64,000 nt of DNA from Pelomicrobium methylotrophicum (lineage in GTDB: Bacteria > Pseudomonadota > Gammaproteobacteria > Burkholderiales > UBA6910), in the NCBI RefSeq assembly GCF_008014345.1, contig NZ_VPFL01000010.1, forward strand, positions 46,517 to 110,516, given 5' to 3'. How positions within the stretch are numbered: position 1 is the first letter of the stretch; each line of letters starts with the position of its first letter. The notes beneath the pieces were generated by a model. It was given only the letters and a program-made list of their open reading frames with translations. It made no database searches and had not been told where the DNA came from. The translations under genes were made by a program, and so were the position numbers. Shown piece by piece: positions 39,971 through 47,457 of this stretch.

Positions 39971-40507
39971 TTACACGGCGACCTCGGAAGCTGCGCGACG
40001 GGTCTTGCCCGCCCGGGATGGCACTTGGCACAGCCCGCACACGTAGCGGTCGTAGAGCTCGTGGGTGTGGACCACGAAGTAGCCGCCGCAGCGAGTGCAA
40101 GGCACGGTCGTCAACAGGTCGGCTTCCATGAACCGCACCAGCGTCCAGGCCCGGGTGAGCGACAACACCCGCGTCAACCCATGGGCCTCCACATGCTCCA
40201 GGTAGAGACGGTAGGCGTTCATGATGGCCTCGATCCCCTCGAGGCGCGCATGCCGGGTCAAATAGCGGTGGATGTCGGCGAACAGCGAGGCATGAATATT
40301 AGGCAGCCAGGAGATGAACCAATCGGTGGAGTACGGCAGCATGCCTTTGGGCGGCGAGACGCCGGTCACCTCCTTGTAGAGTTTGAGCAGTCGCTCGCGG
40401 CTCAGGCTGGTTTCCGCCTCCAGCAGTTGCATGCGGGCGCCGAGCCGGATCAGCTCGACCGCCAGTTGCACCTGGCTCGCTTCGGACACGATGCTCTTTG
40501 CTTTCAT
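39971..40507 (-). CDS. flhC: Flagellar master regulator subunit FlhC
   Basis: This 178-aa subunit of the FlhD4C2 activator has the zinc-binding cysteines as CTRC and CGLC (VPCTRCGGYFVVH and RYVCGLCQVPS). FlhC provides most of the DNA contacts. The start at 40507 (MKAKSIVSEASQVQLAVEL) gives the usual length. It lies 19 bp after flhD; the 222 bp between it and motA hold no gene. Confidence 0.95.
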   Translation of the reverse strand: MKAKSIVSEASQVQLAVELIRLGARMQLLEAETSLSRERLLKLYKEVTGVSPPKGMLPYSTDWFISWLPNIHASLFADIHRYLTRHARLEGIEAIMNAYRLYLEHVEAHGLTRVLSLTRAWTLVRFMEADLLTTVPCTRCGGYFVVHTHELYDRYVCGLCQVPSRAGKTRRAASEVAV

Positions 40508-40526
40508 CGCCGTCTCCGCCACCCGT

Positions 40527-40847
40527 TCAGGCGCCAACGACCTGGGGCGACTCACCGGCAAGCAAAATGGCGGCGTGGGAGGCGCCCAGCATGCGGTCCT
40601 TGGTGTAACTGGAAAGCATGTCCAGGATCAGGCTGTCGTCGAAGCGGAAGCGGCATAGCAGCATGTTCGATCCGGCCATCTTGCTGATCTGACCCGGCGT
40701 CAGCTCGGCCAGGATGTCAGCCATCTCCTCGCTGATGCCCAGGCGGAACATGGCCGCCGCCCGGTCCTGCCGCACCATTTGCTGAGCAAGCAGCAGGTAA
40801 GCCAGATTGACTTCCCGGATTTCTTCCAGCAGCCGGTTCTTGTCCAT
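40527..40847 (-). CDS. flhD: Flagellar master regulator subunit FlhD
   Basis: This 106-aa subunit of FlhDC starts [20 protein letters not shown] and contains the FlhD signature [19 protein letters not shown]. With FlhC it activates class 2 flagellar promoters with sigma-70. The 263 bp upstream (to the EAL gene) should contain the regulated promoter; no specific operator could be assigned there. Confidence 0.95.
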   Translation of the reverse strand: MDKNRLLEEIREVNLAYLLLAQQMVRQDRAAAMFRLGISEEMADILAELTPGQISKMAGSNMLLCRFRFDDSLILDMLSSYTKDRMLGASHAAILLAGESPQVVGA

Positions 40848-41110
40848 CGCTCGACTCCCTTCGTGTGATCAGCACTGCAGTTATTTACCCGCGATGACGG
40901 TTTCTTGGCGGCATTGTGCGAAAGGGCGCCCGGGAGCACCAATCGGAAGGCGGCTGAATTTCGTGTACGAATTCGACCGGCGGGCACTGTAGGAATTTTT
41001 CTGACGCATTGAGGGCGCACTAACCCCTGCCCTGTCGGTCGACAGGGCAAAAACGCACGCCTCACGCTCCTCAGCATGCCGCAGCCCGCGGCCCGGTCTT
41101 CAAGGCAGCG

Positions 41111-42484
41111 TCATAGGGTTTCGGTCCACCATAATGAGCGTTGTTTCACGAGATGCTCGAGGCCTTCGGAGGTCACAGGCCGACCGAACAGATAACCCTG
41201 CACGCGATCGCACCCCTCGTGCAGCAAAAACCGCAGTTGCTCCGTCGACTCCACTCCCTCGGCGGTCACTTTGAGTTTGAGCGTCTTCGCCAGGTTGATG
41301 ATGGCCCGCACGATGGACTCATGATCCGGGTCTACGCCGATGTCTTGGACGAACGAGCGATCCACCTTGAGGCTGTCGAGCGGAAAGCGCTTCAAGTAAG
41401 AGAGGGAGCTATAGCCCGTGCCGAAATCATCCACCGAGAGAACGACGCCCATGTCTTTCAATTTGCGCAGCGTCCCGATCGCTGCCTGCACGTCATGCAT
41501 GACCGTGGACTCGGTGATTTCCAACTCCAAGGCCTGCGGCTCCAATCCGGAAGCCGCGAGGGCGGATGCCACCGCAGAAACCAGATTGCCCTTGTTGAAC
41601 TGCGCTGCCGACACATTCACCGCCACGCTCAAGTGAGGTATTCCCCGCTGGCGCCAGGTGCGGGCCTGGTGACACGCTGCGTGCAGCACCCAGGTACCGA
41701 TGTCGTCGATCAGCCCCGCTTCCTCCGCCAGCTGGACAAAGCAATCGGGGGCCAAGAGTCCGAGCCGGGGATGGCACCAGCGCAGCAGGGCCTCCGCTCC
41801 GACCGGGCGGCCCGCCGCGATGTCCACATACGGCTGATAGTGCAAAGTCAGCTCTCCGCGGGCGATCGCCTGCCCCAAGTCCGCCTCGAGGGACGGTTCT
41901 TCCTCTATGGGGACGTGGGGGCATGCCTCGTGGAGGCACCACTTGCTGCGGCCGACGCGACGAGCCTGCACCATCGCTCTCTCCGCCTTGAGCAAGAGCT
42001 CGCGCACATCGGTACCCTCCGCCGGAGAAAGGGAAGCGCCCATGGCCACCGTGAGGTAGACGGGATGGCCGTCCACATGAAACGGCGCGGCAAAAGCCCG
42101 GGTCAGGGCTTCGAGCTGAAACACCGCCTGGTCTCGACCGGCAATGCCCGGCACCAGAAGGCCAAAAATTTCTTCACCCAACCGCCCCAGCAGTACCCCA
42201 TCGCCAAGATGTTCCCGGATGCGGACGCCGGCCTGCTGCGCCAGCTGATCGCCCGCTCCCCACCCGTGGTGGAAGCTGACGCGCAACAAGCGGTCCAGCA
42301 TCACCAGAACGACCAAAGCGTTGCGGTCGTCCTGCGCCAACTGCCGGCGGGCACGGGCCATGAAGTGCCCCCGCGACACCGTGCCGAGCGTTTCCGACGC
42401 GCGACCATCGCCCGGTCGGCAGGGCCACTCGCCCACGGCATCCATCGTCCCGCGGGTGGCCGTGCGCGAAGACCCGAAGCTCAT
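41111..42484 (-). CDS. Degenerate-GGDEF/EAL-domain c-di-GMP phosphodiesterase
   Basis: This protein of about 457 aa has no membrane segment. An N-terminal GGDEF-like domain has LGEEIF at the signature position, so cyclase activity is unlikely. The C-terminal EAL domain keeps the catalytic set: EALLRW, VNVSAAQF, LEITES, VDDFGTGYSSLSYLKRF, KVDRSFV, AEGVES and QGYLFGRP. It should degrade c-di-GMP and favour motility. Two sigma-28-like promoters lie upstream. The ATG at 42484 is used; a GTG at 42511 is possible but would lie at the transcription start. Confidence 0.9.
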   Translation of the reverse strand: MSFGSSRTATRGTMDAVGEWPCRPGDGRASETLGTVSRGHFMARARRQLAQDDRNALVVLVMLDRLLRVSFHHGWGAGDQLAQQAGVRIREHLGDGVLLGRLGEEIFGLLVPGIAGRDQAVFQLEALTRAFAAPFHVDGHPVYLTVAMGASLSPAEGTDVRELLLKAERAMVQARRVGRSKWCLHEACPHVPIEEEPSLEADLGQAIARGELTLHYQPYVDIAAGRPVGAEALLRWCHPRLGLLAPDCFVQLAEEAGLIDDIGTWVLHAACHQARTWRQRGIPHLSVAVNVSAAQFNKGNLVSAVASALAASGLEPQALELEITESTVMHDVQAAIGTLRKLKDMGVVLSVDDFGTGYSSLSYLKRFPLDSLKVDRSFVQDIGVDPDHESIVRAIINLAKTLKLKVTAEGVESTEQLRFLLHEGCDRVQGYLFGRPVTSEGLEHLVKQRSLWWTETL

Positions 42485-42518
42485 GGGCAGGCCCACTTCT
42501 GGAGACGGCACTTAAGCA

Positions 42519-42545
42519 TTAACGGCTCTATGGAAGAAACCTTTA
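42519..42545 (-). promoter_or_regulatory. Candidate sigma-28 promoter 1 for the EAL gene
   Basis: Minus strand TAAAG (42545-42541) is followed by GCCGTTAA (42526-42519) with a 15-base spacer between TAAA and GCCG, exactly the FliA spacing. It ends about 35 bases ahead of the ATG at 42484. Confidence 0.5.
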
Positions 42546-42581
42546 GGCGGATTCCGTCGCCGGCTAACGGCGGTCATCGAC

Positions 42582-42608
42582 ATAACGGCAGCGGCGGTAA
42601 AATCTTTA
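42582..42608 (-). promoter_or_regulatory. Candidate sigma-28 promoter 2 for the EAL gene
   Basis: A second minus-strand site has TAAAG (ending near 42604) and GCCGTTAT (42589-42582), again with a 15-base spacer. Two sites 63 bp apart in one gap argue against chance, but the -10 differs from consensus at two bases. Confidence 0.42.
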
Positions 42609-42852
42609 GCCTTCCGTCAGCCTGCCAAACGCCCGGGGCATCGTCCGGGCAGGCCCAGGACCGCAAGTCCAGGACGGGAAACAAAAAACCGCTGCGAAGG
42701 GCGTATGGGTTGGCGTCCCCCAGGGGATACGGACGCCGGCTACCGCCATGAAAGTTCACCGGGCAGGGTGTCTCCGGCGGATGACTGCCGCCGCGCCGAC
42801 GGAGCTTCGTTAGAGGCTGGCAGCGGTGGCATTCAATCTATACAGTTCCGCC

Positions 42853-43404
42853 ATGGCACTGGTGTATACGGTGGGCCACTCGACGCGGAAGCTAGAAGCG
42901 TTTCTCGATCTGCTGCGCCAGCACGGCATTCAGCAGCTCGTGGACGTGCGCCGCTTCCCCGCCTCGCGCCGACATCCCCACTTCGCCCGCGAGCCGCTGG
43001 CCCAGGCGCTCTCCGCGGCGGGGATCGGATACGTCCACGAACCGGCGTTGGGCGGCTGGCGGAGCCCCCGCCCCGGTTCGCCCAACACCGCCTGGCGCCA
43101 GAAGAGCTTCCAGGGCTACGCCGACCACATGGACACGCCGGAATTCCGCGCCGCGCTTGAGCGCGTCATTGCTGCAGCCTGCCCGCGCCCCACCGCCGTC
43201 ATGTGTGCGGAGATCACGCCCTGGCGCTGCCACCGGCAGCTCATCGCCGACGCGCTCGTTGTCCGCGGCCACGCAGTGGGCCACATCGTGACCGCGCAGC
43301 AAACCGAAACCCACCGGCTCCACCCCGGCGCCCGCGCCCTCGAGGACGGACGCCTCGTCTACGCGGGGCCTGCGCCCCTGCCGGGCCTGGACGCAGAAAG
43401 CTGA
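42853..43404 (+). CDS. DUF488 domain protein
   Basis: This 183-aa protein of the DUF488 family has the N-terminal VYTVGHSTRKLEAFLDLL, LVDVRRFPASRRHPHF, LGGWR and a C-terminal MCAEITPWRCHRQLIADAL with the conserved Cys and His. The molecular role of the family is not established. The ATG at 42853 gives the normal N-terminus; an in-frame GTG at 42826 is possible. It is the last ordinary gene before the IS-rich region and overlaps no neighbour. Confidence 0.88.
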   Translation: MALVYTVGHSTRKLEAFLDLLRQHGIQQLVDVRRFPASRRHPHFAREPLAQALSAAGIGYVHEPALGGWRSPRPGSPNTAWRQKSFQGYADHMDTPEFRAALERVIAAACPRPTAVMCAEITPWRCHRQLIADALVVRGHAVGHIVTAQQTETHRLHPGARALEDGRLVYAGPAPLPGLDAES

Positions 43405-43419
43405 TCCCGCGGCCGTCGC

Positions 43420-43611
43420 TCAGGATCCACGGCTGCCCCTCTTCATCGAAGGCGAGCCTGCGGGGGCTGTGGAACATGTTTCCGGCCGCCAGGAGCGCGA
43501 ACCGGCGCGGGGATTATGCGCCTCGAACACCGTCGGGTTGCCGGCAATGACAAACAGATCCCAGACAAAAAGGCGGTTTTCGACGAATTCGAGAGCTTCA
43601 GGGAAACTCGA
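43420..43611 (-). pseudogene. PhoX-type phosphatase (DUF839) remnant
   Basis: On the minus strand one frame reads FVENRLFVWDLFVIAGNP and, after a frameshift near 43480, the next reads NMFHSPRRLAFDEEGQPWIL. These two blocks occur in this order in the C-terminal half of PhoX/DUF839 proteins. Everything before and after is missing, so this is a decayed fragment of about 60 codons. Assignment rests on remembered family motifs only. Confidence 0.5.
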
Positions 43612-43849
43612 AGACGGCACGCGCCATGGGGTGCGCGCGGGAAGCGGGCGTTTCTCCTCTCACGCCCCCAGGACACGGCGCAGGAATGGATTCGGCGGCG
43701 CGCAGCCTTGATCGTCGATCAACAGCAGCACGGGATGCTTTTAGAGATGGCGTCCCCCCGGCGATGCGAGCATCACCCCGGTTTTTCGTGCCACGGATTG
43801 GGTAAGCGTGAAGCACAACAGGAAATCTGCGTCATGAACCCCACGGCTT

Positions 43850-43918
43850 GCGCCAGCCCCGATTTCTCTTGACACGGTTTTACTCCATATACGTGTCCAG
43901 AAGAATCGGGGCCGGCGC
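43850..43918. repeat. 27-bp imperfect inverted repeat
   Basis: The left arm 43850-43876 starts GCGCCAGCCCCGATT and ends GACACG. The right arm 43892-43918 is its reverse complement with four mismatches; the loop is 15 bases. It directly precedes the IS30 transposase fragment. It may be two abutting IS ends in opposite orientation or a strong hairpin. Confidence 0.75.
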
Positions 43919-44218
43919 AGCAAGAAGTTCGCCTATCACGGACGTGTCCCCGACGCGCTGGGATGTGATGTGTACTTCGCCCGCCCGTACCACAGCTGGG
44001 AGCGTGGCACGAACGAGGACAGGAACGGCTTGATCCGGCAGTACTTCCCGAAGGGAACAAACTTCGATCAGGTAACAGATGAGGAGGTCGCGGAGGTGGA
44101 GCGCAAGCTGAACATGCGGCCAAGAAAGCGTCTTGGCTACAAGGCACCCATCGAGGTGTTTTGCGAGGGGCCACCCCGGCCGGATGCCACACAGGGCGGT
44201 GTTGCGGTGATTGGTTGA
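43919..44218 (+). pseudogene. IS30-family transposase, C-terminal fragment
   Basis: The frame from 43919 reads KKFAYHG, then YFARPYHSWERGTNEDRNGL, IRQYFPKGTNFDQVT and MRPRKRLGYKAP, which is the C-terminal third of IS30-family DDE transposases, including the SWERG.NE block with the catalytic Glu. The N-terminal two thirds are absent, so the element is dead. It is followed by an inverted IS256-type tip. Confidence 0.85.
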
Positions 44219-44225
44219 ATTCAGG

Positions 44226-44246
44226 CAGAAAGAACGATACACAACT
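44226..44246 (-). repeat. Solitary IS256-type end
   Basis: CAGAAAGAACGATAC (44226-44240) followed by ACAACT matches, in inverted orientation, the left tip of the IS256-type copies whose complete ends lie at 45176 and 63129. The matching element interior is missing. Confidence 0.6.
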
Positions 44247-44279
44247 GCGCGGGCCGCCTCGCGGCAAAAGGTTCGCGCT

Positions 44280-44696
44280 CTACACCTTCCAGGGGTTGAT
44301 CACTTGTAGCCCCACTGCCTGGTAAGGTCCGGTATCGCGGGATGCAACGATGAACCCGCGCGAGGCCGCAATGGCGGCGATGTATCCGTCAGGCGTCGGG
44401 AATCCCAGACCGGCGGTTCTGGCCGTCACGGCCAGTTCGGCATAGTGGCGGGCCGCATCGGGATCGAACGACAACACTCGATCGCCAAACAGTTCCATCA
44501 AGCCATCGAGGGCGCTCTCCAGCGTGGATTTGCGCCTACCGGTCGGCAGCGCTGCGATGCCAAACAGCAGCTCCGCCAGCGTCACGCTGGACAGGTACAG
44601 CGTTTCCGCGGGCTGCTCGTTCAACCAGTTCCGCACGGCGGGATGGGGCTCTGGCCTCATCGCTTCGGAGACGACGTTGGTATCCAGGAGGATCAT
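44280..44696 (-). CDS. PIN-domain toxin, VapC/FitB type
   Basis: This 138-aa probable RNase toxin has the PIN acidic residues in MILLDTNVVSE, in LAELLFG and in TPDGYIAAIAASRGF. The C-terminal DTGPYQAVGLQVINPW is typical of FitB-like VapC proteins. It overlaps its antitoxin gene by 4 bases, as expected for an operon. The pair sits between two inverted IS256-type tips. Confidence 0.9.
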   Translation of the reverse strand: MILLDTNVVSEAMRPEPHPAVRNWLNEQPAETLYLSSVTLAELLFGIAALPTGRRKSTLESALDGLMELFGDRVLSFDPDAARHYAELAVTARTAGLGFPTPDGYIAAIAASRGFIVASRDTGPYQAVGLQVINPWKV

Positions 44697-44947
44697 TCAA
44701 ACCTTAGCGGCTCGGCCGGCGTCTTGTCCCGCACCTGTTCAAAGACCGCGAAATCCTCATCCTTCAAGCCGATTTTTCGACCCAGCGCCGCCAGGGCATC
44801 GCCCATGCGGATGCGCTCCGCCGGCTTCACCGCACTCTCCAGGATGGCGCGCACCTCGGCCTCCGTACTGCGCCCGTGCATGGCGGCGCGCACGCGAAGC
44901 GCCCGATGCACCTCATCAGGCAGGTTACGTATTGTCAGGGTGGCCAT
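44693..44947 (-). CDS. FitA-like ribbon-helix-helix antitoxin
   Basis: This antitoxin of about 84 aa starts MATLTIRNLPDEVHRALRVR, the RHH DNA-binding fold of FitA/VapB antitoxins, and has a C-terminal tail that would cover the toxin active site. The upstream sequence contains CATTG-N4-CAATG (44971-44984), a possible operator. Two residues could be added by starting at 44953. Confidence 0.88.
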   Translation of the reverse strand: MATLTIRNLPDEVHRALRVRAAMHGRSTEAEVRAILESAVKPAERIRMGDALAALGRKIGLKDEDFAVFEQVRDKTPAEPLRFE

Positions 44948-44970
44948 ATCCAAAACCCCTTATCTGCTTT

Positions 44971-44984
44971 CATTGACAGCAATG
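44971..44984. promoter_or_regulatory. Possible antitoxin operator
   Basis: CATTG and CAATG form a 5-bp inverted repeat around ACAG, 24 bases upstream of the antitoxin ATG. RHH antitoxins bind such sites, but the repeat is short. Confidence 0.3.
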
Positions 44985-45175
44985 ATAGGCTGATGACAGC
45001 ATTTATGCAAGCATAGGCGCATTGCAGAACCACTAGAACACTTCCAGTAGCAGACAATGGGGATTTATCGCCGGTATGCAGAGCGACGTCACCGCCAGTC
45101 TCAGCTAGTGCTGGCACCAAGCCACAAACGGCAGGTTCGATACTGCCAGAGAACCGCCCGTGGTTTTTTGGCGTA

Positions 45176-46497
45176 GTTGCGTATCGTTCTTTCTGTAAAT
45201 TCCGTTTAGCCGTGCTGGCGAAACGGCGCGGCGGGAGGTGTGGCGCCATGATTTCGAGAAAGAAGTGTAACCCTCATGGCGATGCGAGTCGAAACCAACC
45301 CCTTGGAAGCCGCCTATGCGATTTTGCTCGAGGATGGACTGGACGGCGCGGGCGAAGCCTTGCGCATTCTGGTCAACGAAGCGGCCAAGATCGAGAGAGC
45401 CGAGTTTCTCGGCGCCCGTCCTTACGAGCGCACTGAAACCCGGCGCGATTCGGCCCCCGGTTTCAAGCCCAAGACCCTGCTCACCCGCTTGGGTGAAGTG
45501 ACCTTTGAGGTGCCGCAAGTGCGTTCCGGCGATTTCTACCCTTCCACTCTAGAGAAGGGCACCCGCACCGACCAGGCGGTCAATCTCGCTCTGGCCGAGA
45601 TGTATGTCCATGGGGTGTCCACCCGGCGGGTGATCGAGGTGCTCGCGACGGCTGCTCGGGCCGGAGATTGGGCTGTCTTCCGCGCAAGTGAGCCGCGCTG
45701 CGGCCAAGCTTGACGAAGGGCTCAAAGCCTGGCGGGAACGCCCCTTGGGCGAGGTGCCTTACCTCTTTTTGGACGCCCGCTACGAGAAGGTGCGCCTGGA
45801 GGGCAGGATCGTCGATGGCGCGGTCTTGATCGCCGTCGGGATCGAGGCTTCGGGCAAGCGCCGGGTGCTGGGCTGCGACATCGCCGCCTCGGAAGCCGAA
45901 GTCAACTGGCGGCGCTTTCTCGAAAATCTTTTGGCCCGTGGCTTGAAGGGTGTCAAGCTCATCATCGCCGACGATCACGCGGGGCTCAAGGCTGCCCGCC
46001 GGGCGGTGTTGCCCGCGGTGCCTTGGCAGCGATGCCAGTTCCATCTGCAACAGAACGCCGGTCAGTTCGTGACGCGAAAGGCAAGCGAAGAAGACTATTG
46101 CCAGCCAACTGCGCGCCCTCTTCAATGCGCCGGACAGAGCGGAGGCCGAACGGCTCTTGAAGAGCGCACTCGATGCCTGGCGCAAGGCGCATCCGAAGCT
46201 GGCCGAATGGGCCGAGAGTGCCGTACCCGAATCCCTCACGGTGTTCGACTTCCCGGCCTCTCATCGGGTGCGGCTGCGTACCACCAATGGTCTGGAGCGC
46301 ATCAACCGGGACTGCGCCGACGAACCAGGGTCGCCAGCATCTTCCCGAACCCTGAGTCCTGCCTGCGCCTGGTCTCCGCTCTGCTCGCCGAACTGGACGA
46401 CGAGTGGTTGACCGGCAAGGTCTACCTCACCCTCAACCCGTAACCCAGGCGTCATGACCACCGCCGAAGAAATTTACAGAAAAGGGGTTGCACAATC
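45176..46497 (+). mobile_element. IS256-family element, copy A (degenerate)
   Basis: This element of about 1.32 kb has imperfect terminal repeats: the left tip starts GTTGCGTATCGTTC and reaches TTTCTGTAAATTCC; the right tip, read inward, starts GATTGTGCAACCCC and reaches TTTCTGTAAATTTC. The transposase within is broken. A near copy lies inverted at 61807-63129. No target duplication is seen. Confidence 0.8.
45276..46443 (+). pseudogene. IS256-family transposase with several frameshifts (copy A)
   Basis: Compared with copy B this gene has an extra base near 45645 (after RRVIEVL), the shared +1 shift near 46085, and a one-base loss near 46310 (after LERINR). The fragments keep Mutator-type blocks such as EVPYLFLDARYEKVRLEG, VKLIIADDHAGLKAA and the C-terminal ERINR region. 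The start MAMRVETNPLEAAYAILLE matches copy B. It cannot make a full transposase. Confidence 0.85.
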
Positions 46498-46507
46498 CCT
46501 TGAGGTG

Positions 46508-46524
46508 GTTAAGGTTCTTTTAAG
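46508..46524 (+). promoter_or_regulatory. PmrA/QseB-type direct-repeat box before the cytochrome operon
   Basis: GTTAAG (46508-46513), five bases, then TTTAAG (46519-46524) gives two direct half-sites 11 bp apart. This is the arrangement bound by PmrA/QseB-type regulators (YTTAAK-N5-YTTAAK). It lies 48 bases before the first cytochrome gene, and a QseB-like regulator is encoded downstream at 48073. It begins only 11 bp beyond the IS256 end. Confidence 0.5.
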
Positions 46525-46572
46525 CTTTGCGCAGCATCCTGTGCCGGTGTCAACCGCACGAGGAACTTGGCG

Positions 46573-46980
46573 ATGCGCAAAAAACTTTTCTCCATAGGGG
46601 CCATCCTCGCCGCCTTGATCGGTCTTGCACCCTCGCTGGTCATGGCCGCAGGTGTGCTGGAAACCTACCGGCTCGCCGCGGGTGCCGGATTTGTCCCTTC
46701 CCCCGAGCGGGGTGCGGCTTTTTTCCGCAAGCCTTTCGGCCATACGCCCGGCATGCCTGCCTGCACGAGCTGTCATACCGACAACCCCGCCCGACCGGGA
46801 CGCCACGCGGTGACCGGCAAGACCATCGAACCGCTCGCCCCCGCCGCGAATCCCGCACGGCTCACGGACCCGGCCAAGGTGGAGAAGTGGTTCCGCCGCA
46901 ACTGTCGCGAAGTGGTAGGCCGGGAATGCACGGCCGCGGAAAAAGCCGACGTCCTCGCTTATCTGATGGGAGTGAGATGA
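46573..46980 (+). CDS. shp: SHP-like monohaem c-type cytochrome (DUF1924)
   Basis: This 135-aa periplasmic protein has a signal peptide (LFSIGAILAALIGLAPSLVMA), one haem-binding CTSCH motif (residues 64-68) and a C-terminal Cys in RRNCREVVGRECTAAEK. It resembles the sphaeroides haem protein (SHP) family, which binds oxygen or nitric oxide species through an unusual haem ligand. GAGGAA precedes the ATG at 46573. The following dihaem cytochrome and cytochrome b match the known SHP gene neighbourhood. Confidence 0.82.
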   Translation: MRKKLFSIGAILAALIGLAPSLVMAAGVLETYRLAAGAGFVPSPERGAAFFRKPFGHTPGMPACTSCHTDNPARPGRHAVTGKTIEPLAPAANPARLTDPAKVEKWFRRNCREVVGRECTAAEKADVLAYLMGVR

Positions 46981-47456
46981 TGAAACGGCCTGCACTGATC
47001 CCGATCACGTTGCTGCTCATTCTTTCCCCCCTCGCCCGGGCCGACCGTTTCGCGCCTCCGCCGGAGTTCTACCGCGCCGAGTGCGGAAGCTGCCACGTCG
47101 CCTATCCGGCGGAACTGCTCACCGCCGAGGACTGGCGCCGGGTGCTCGCCACCCTCGACCGTCACTACGGAAGCGATGCGAGTGTGGAAGGCGCAACCCG
47201 CGCGCGTATCGAGGAATACCTGTACGCCCGGGCCGGCAACCGCTTCAAGCCGGGCACAGCCCAAACCGATCCCCCGCGCCTCACCCGGACGCCGTGGTTT
47301 GAGCGCAAGCACCGGGAAGTGGCGACCCGCGACTGGAATTCGCCCCGCGTGAAAACACCCGCCAACTGCGGTGCCTGCCACAGGCGCGCGGAAACGGGCA
47401 GCTTCCGCGAAGGGGAAATCGTGATGCCGGACGGCCGCCGATATGAGGAAGATTGA
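46977..47456 (+). CDS. Dihaem cytochrome c (SHP partner)
   Basis: This 159-aa secreted cytochrome has a signal peptide (ALIPITLLLILSPLARA) and two haem motifs, CGSCH (36-40) and CGACH (131-135). DHC-type cytochromes pass electrons to SHP. The start overlaps the SHP stop by 4 bases. The sequence FYRAECGSCHVAYPAELL is typical of the family. Confidence 0.85.
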   Translation: MMKRPALIPITLLLILSPLARADRFAPPPEFYRAECGSCHVAYPAELLTAEDWRRVLATLDRHYGSDASVEGATRARIEEYLYARAGNRFKPGTAQTDPPRLTRTPWFERKHREVATRDWNSPRVKTPANCGACHRRAETGSFREGEIVMPDGRRYEED

Positions 47457-47457
47457 C

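Larger units (their letters stand above)
42512..42852. other. Divergent intergenic region, no gene
   Basis: This 341-bp gap separates the EAL gene (minus) and the DUF488 gene (plus). It holds the two sigma-28-like sites on the minus strand. At 42712-42737 there is a hairpin with arms GGCGTCC/GGACGCC and a 12-base loop. A TATACAGT sequence just upstream of the DUF488 ATG could be its -10 element. No open frame with family resemblance was seen. Confidence 0.6.

Noticed and set aside
42590..42760. Possible c-di-GMP or fluoride riboswitch near the EAL gene
   Set aside because: A hairpin and some purine-rich runs are present, but the conserved cores of GEMM and crcB riboswitches could not be matched on either strand.
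43665..43740. Minus-strand HPVLLLIDDQGCAPPNPF reading as a gene fragment
   Set aside because: About 25 codons with no family recognised and a stop soon after; may belong to the decayed region.
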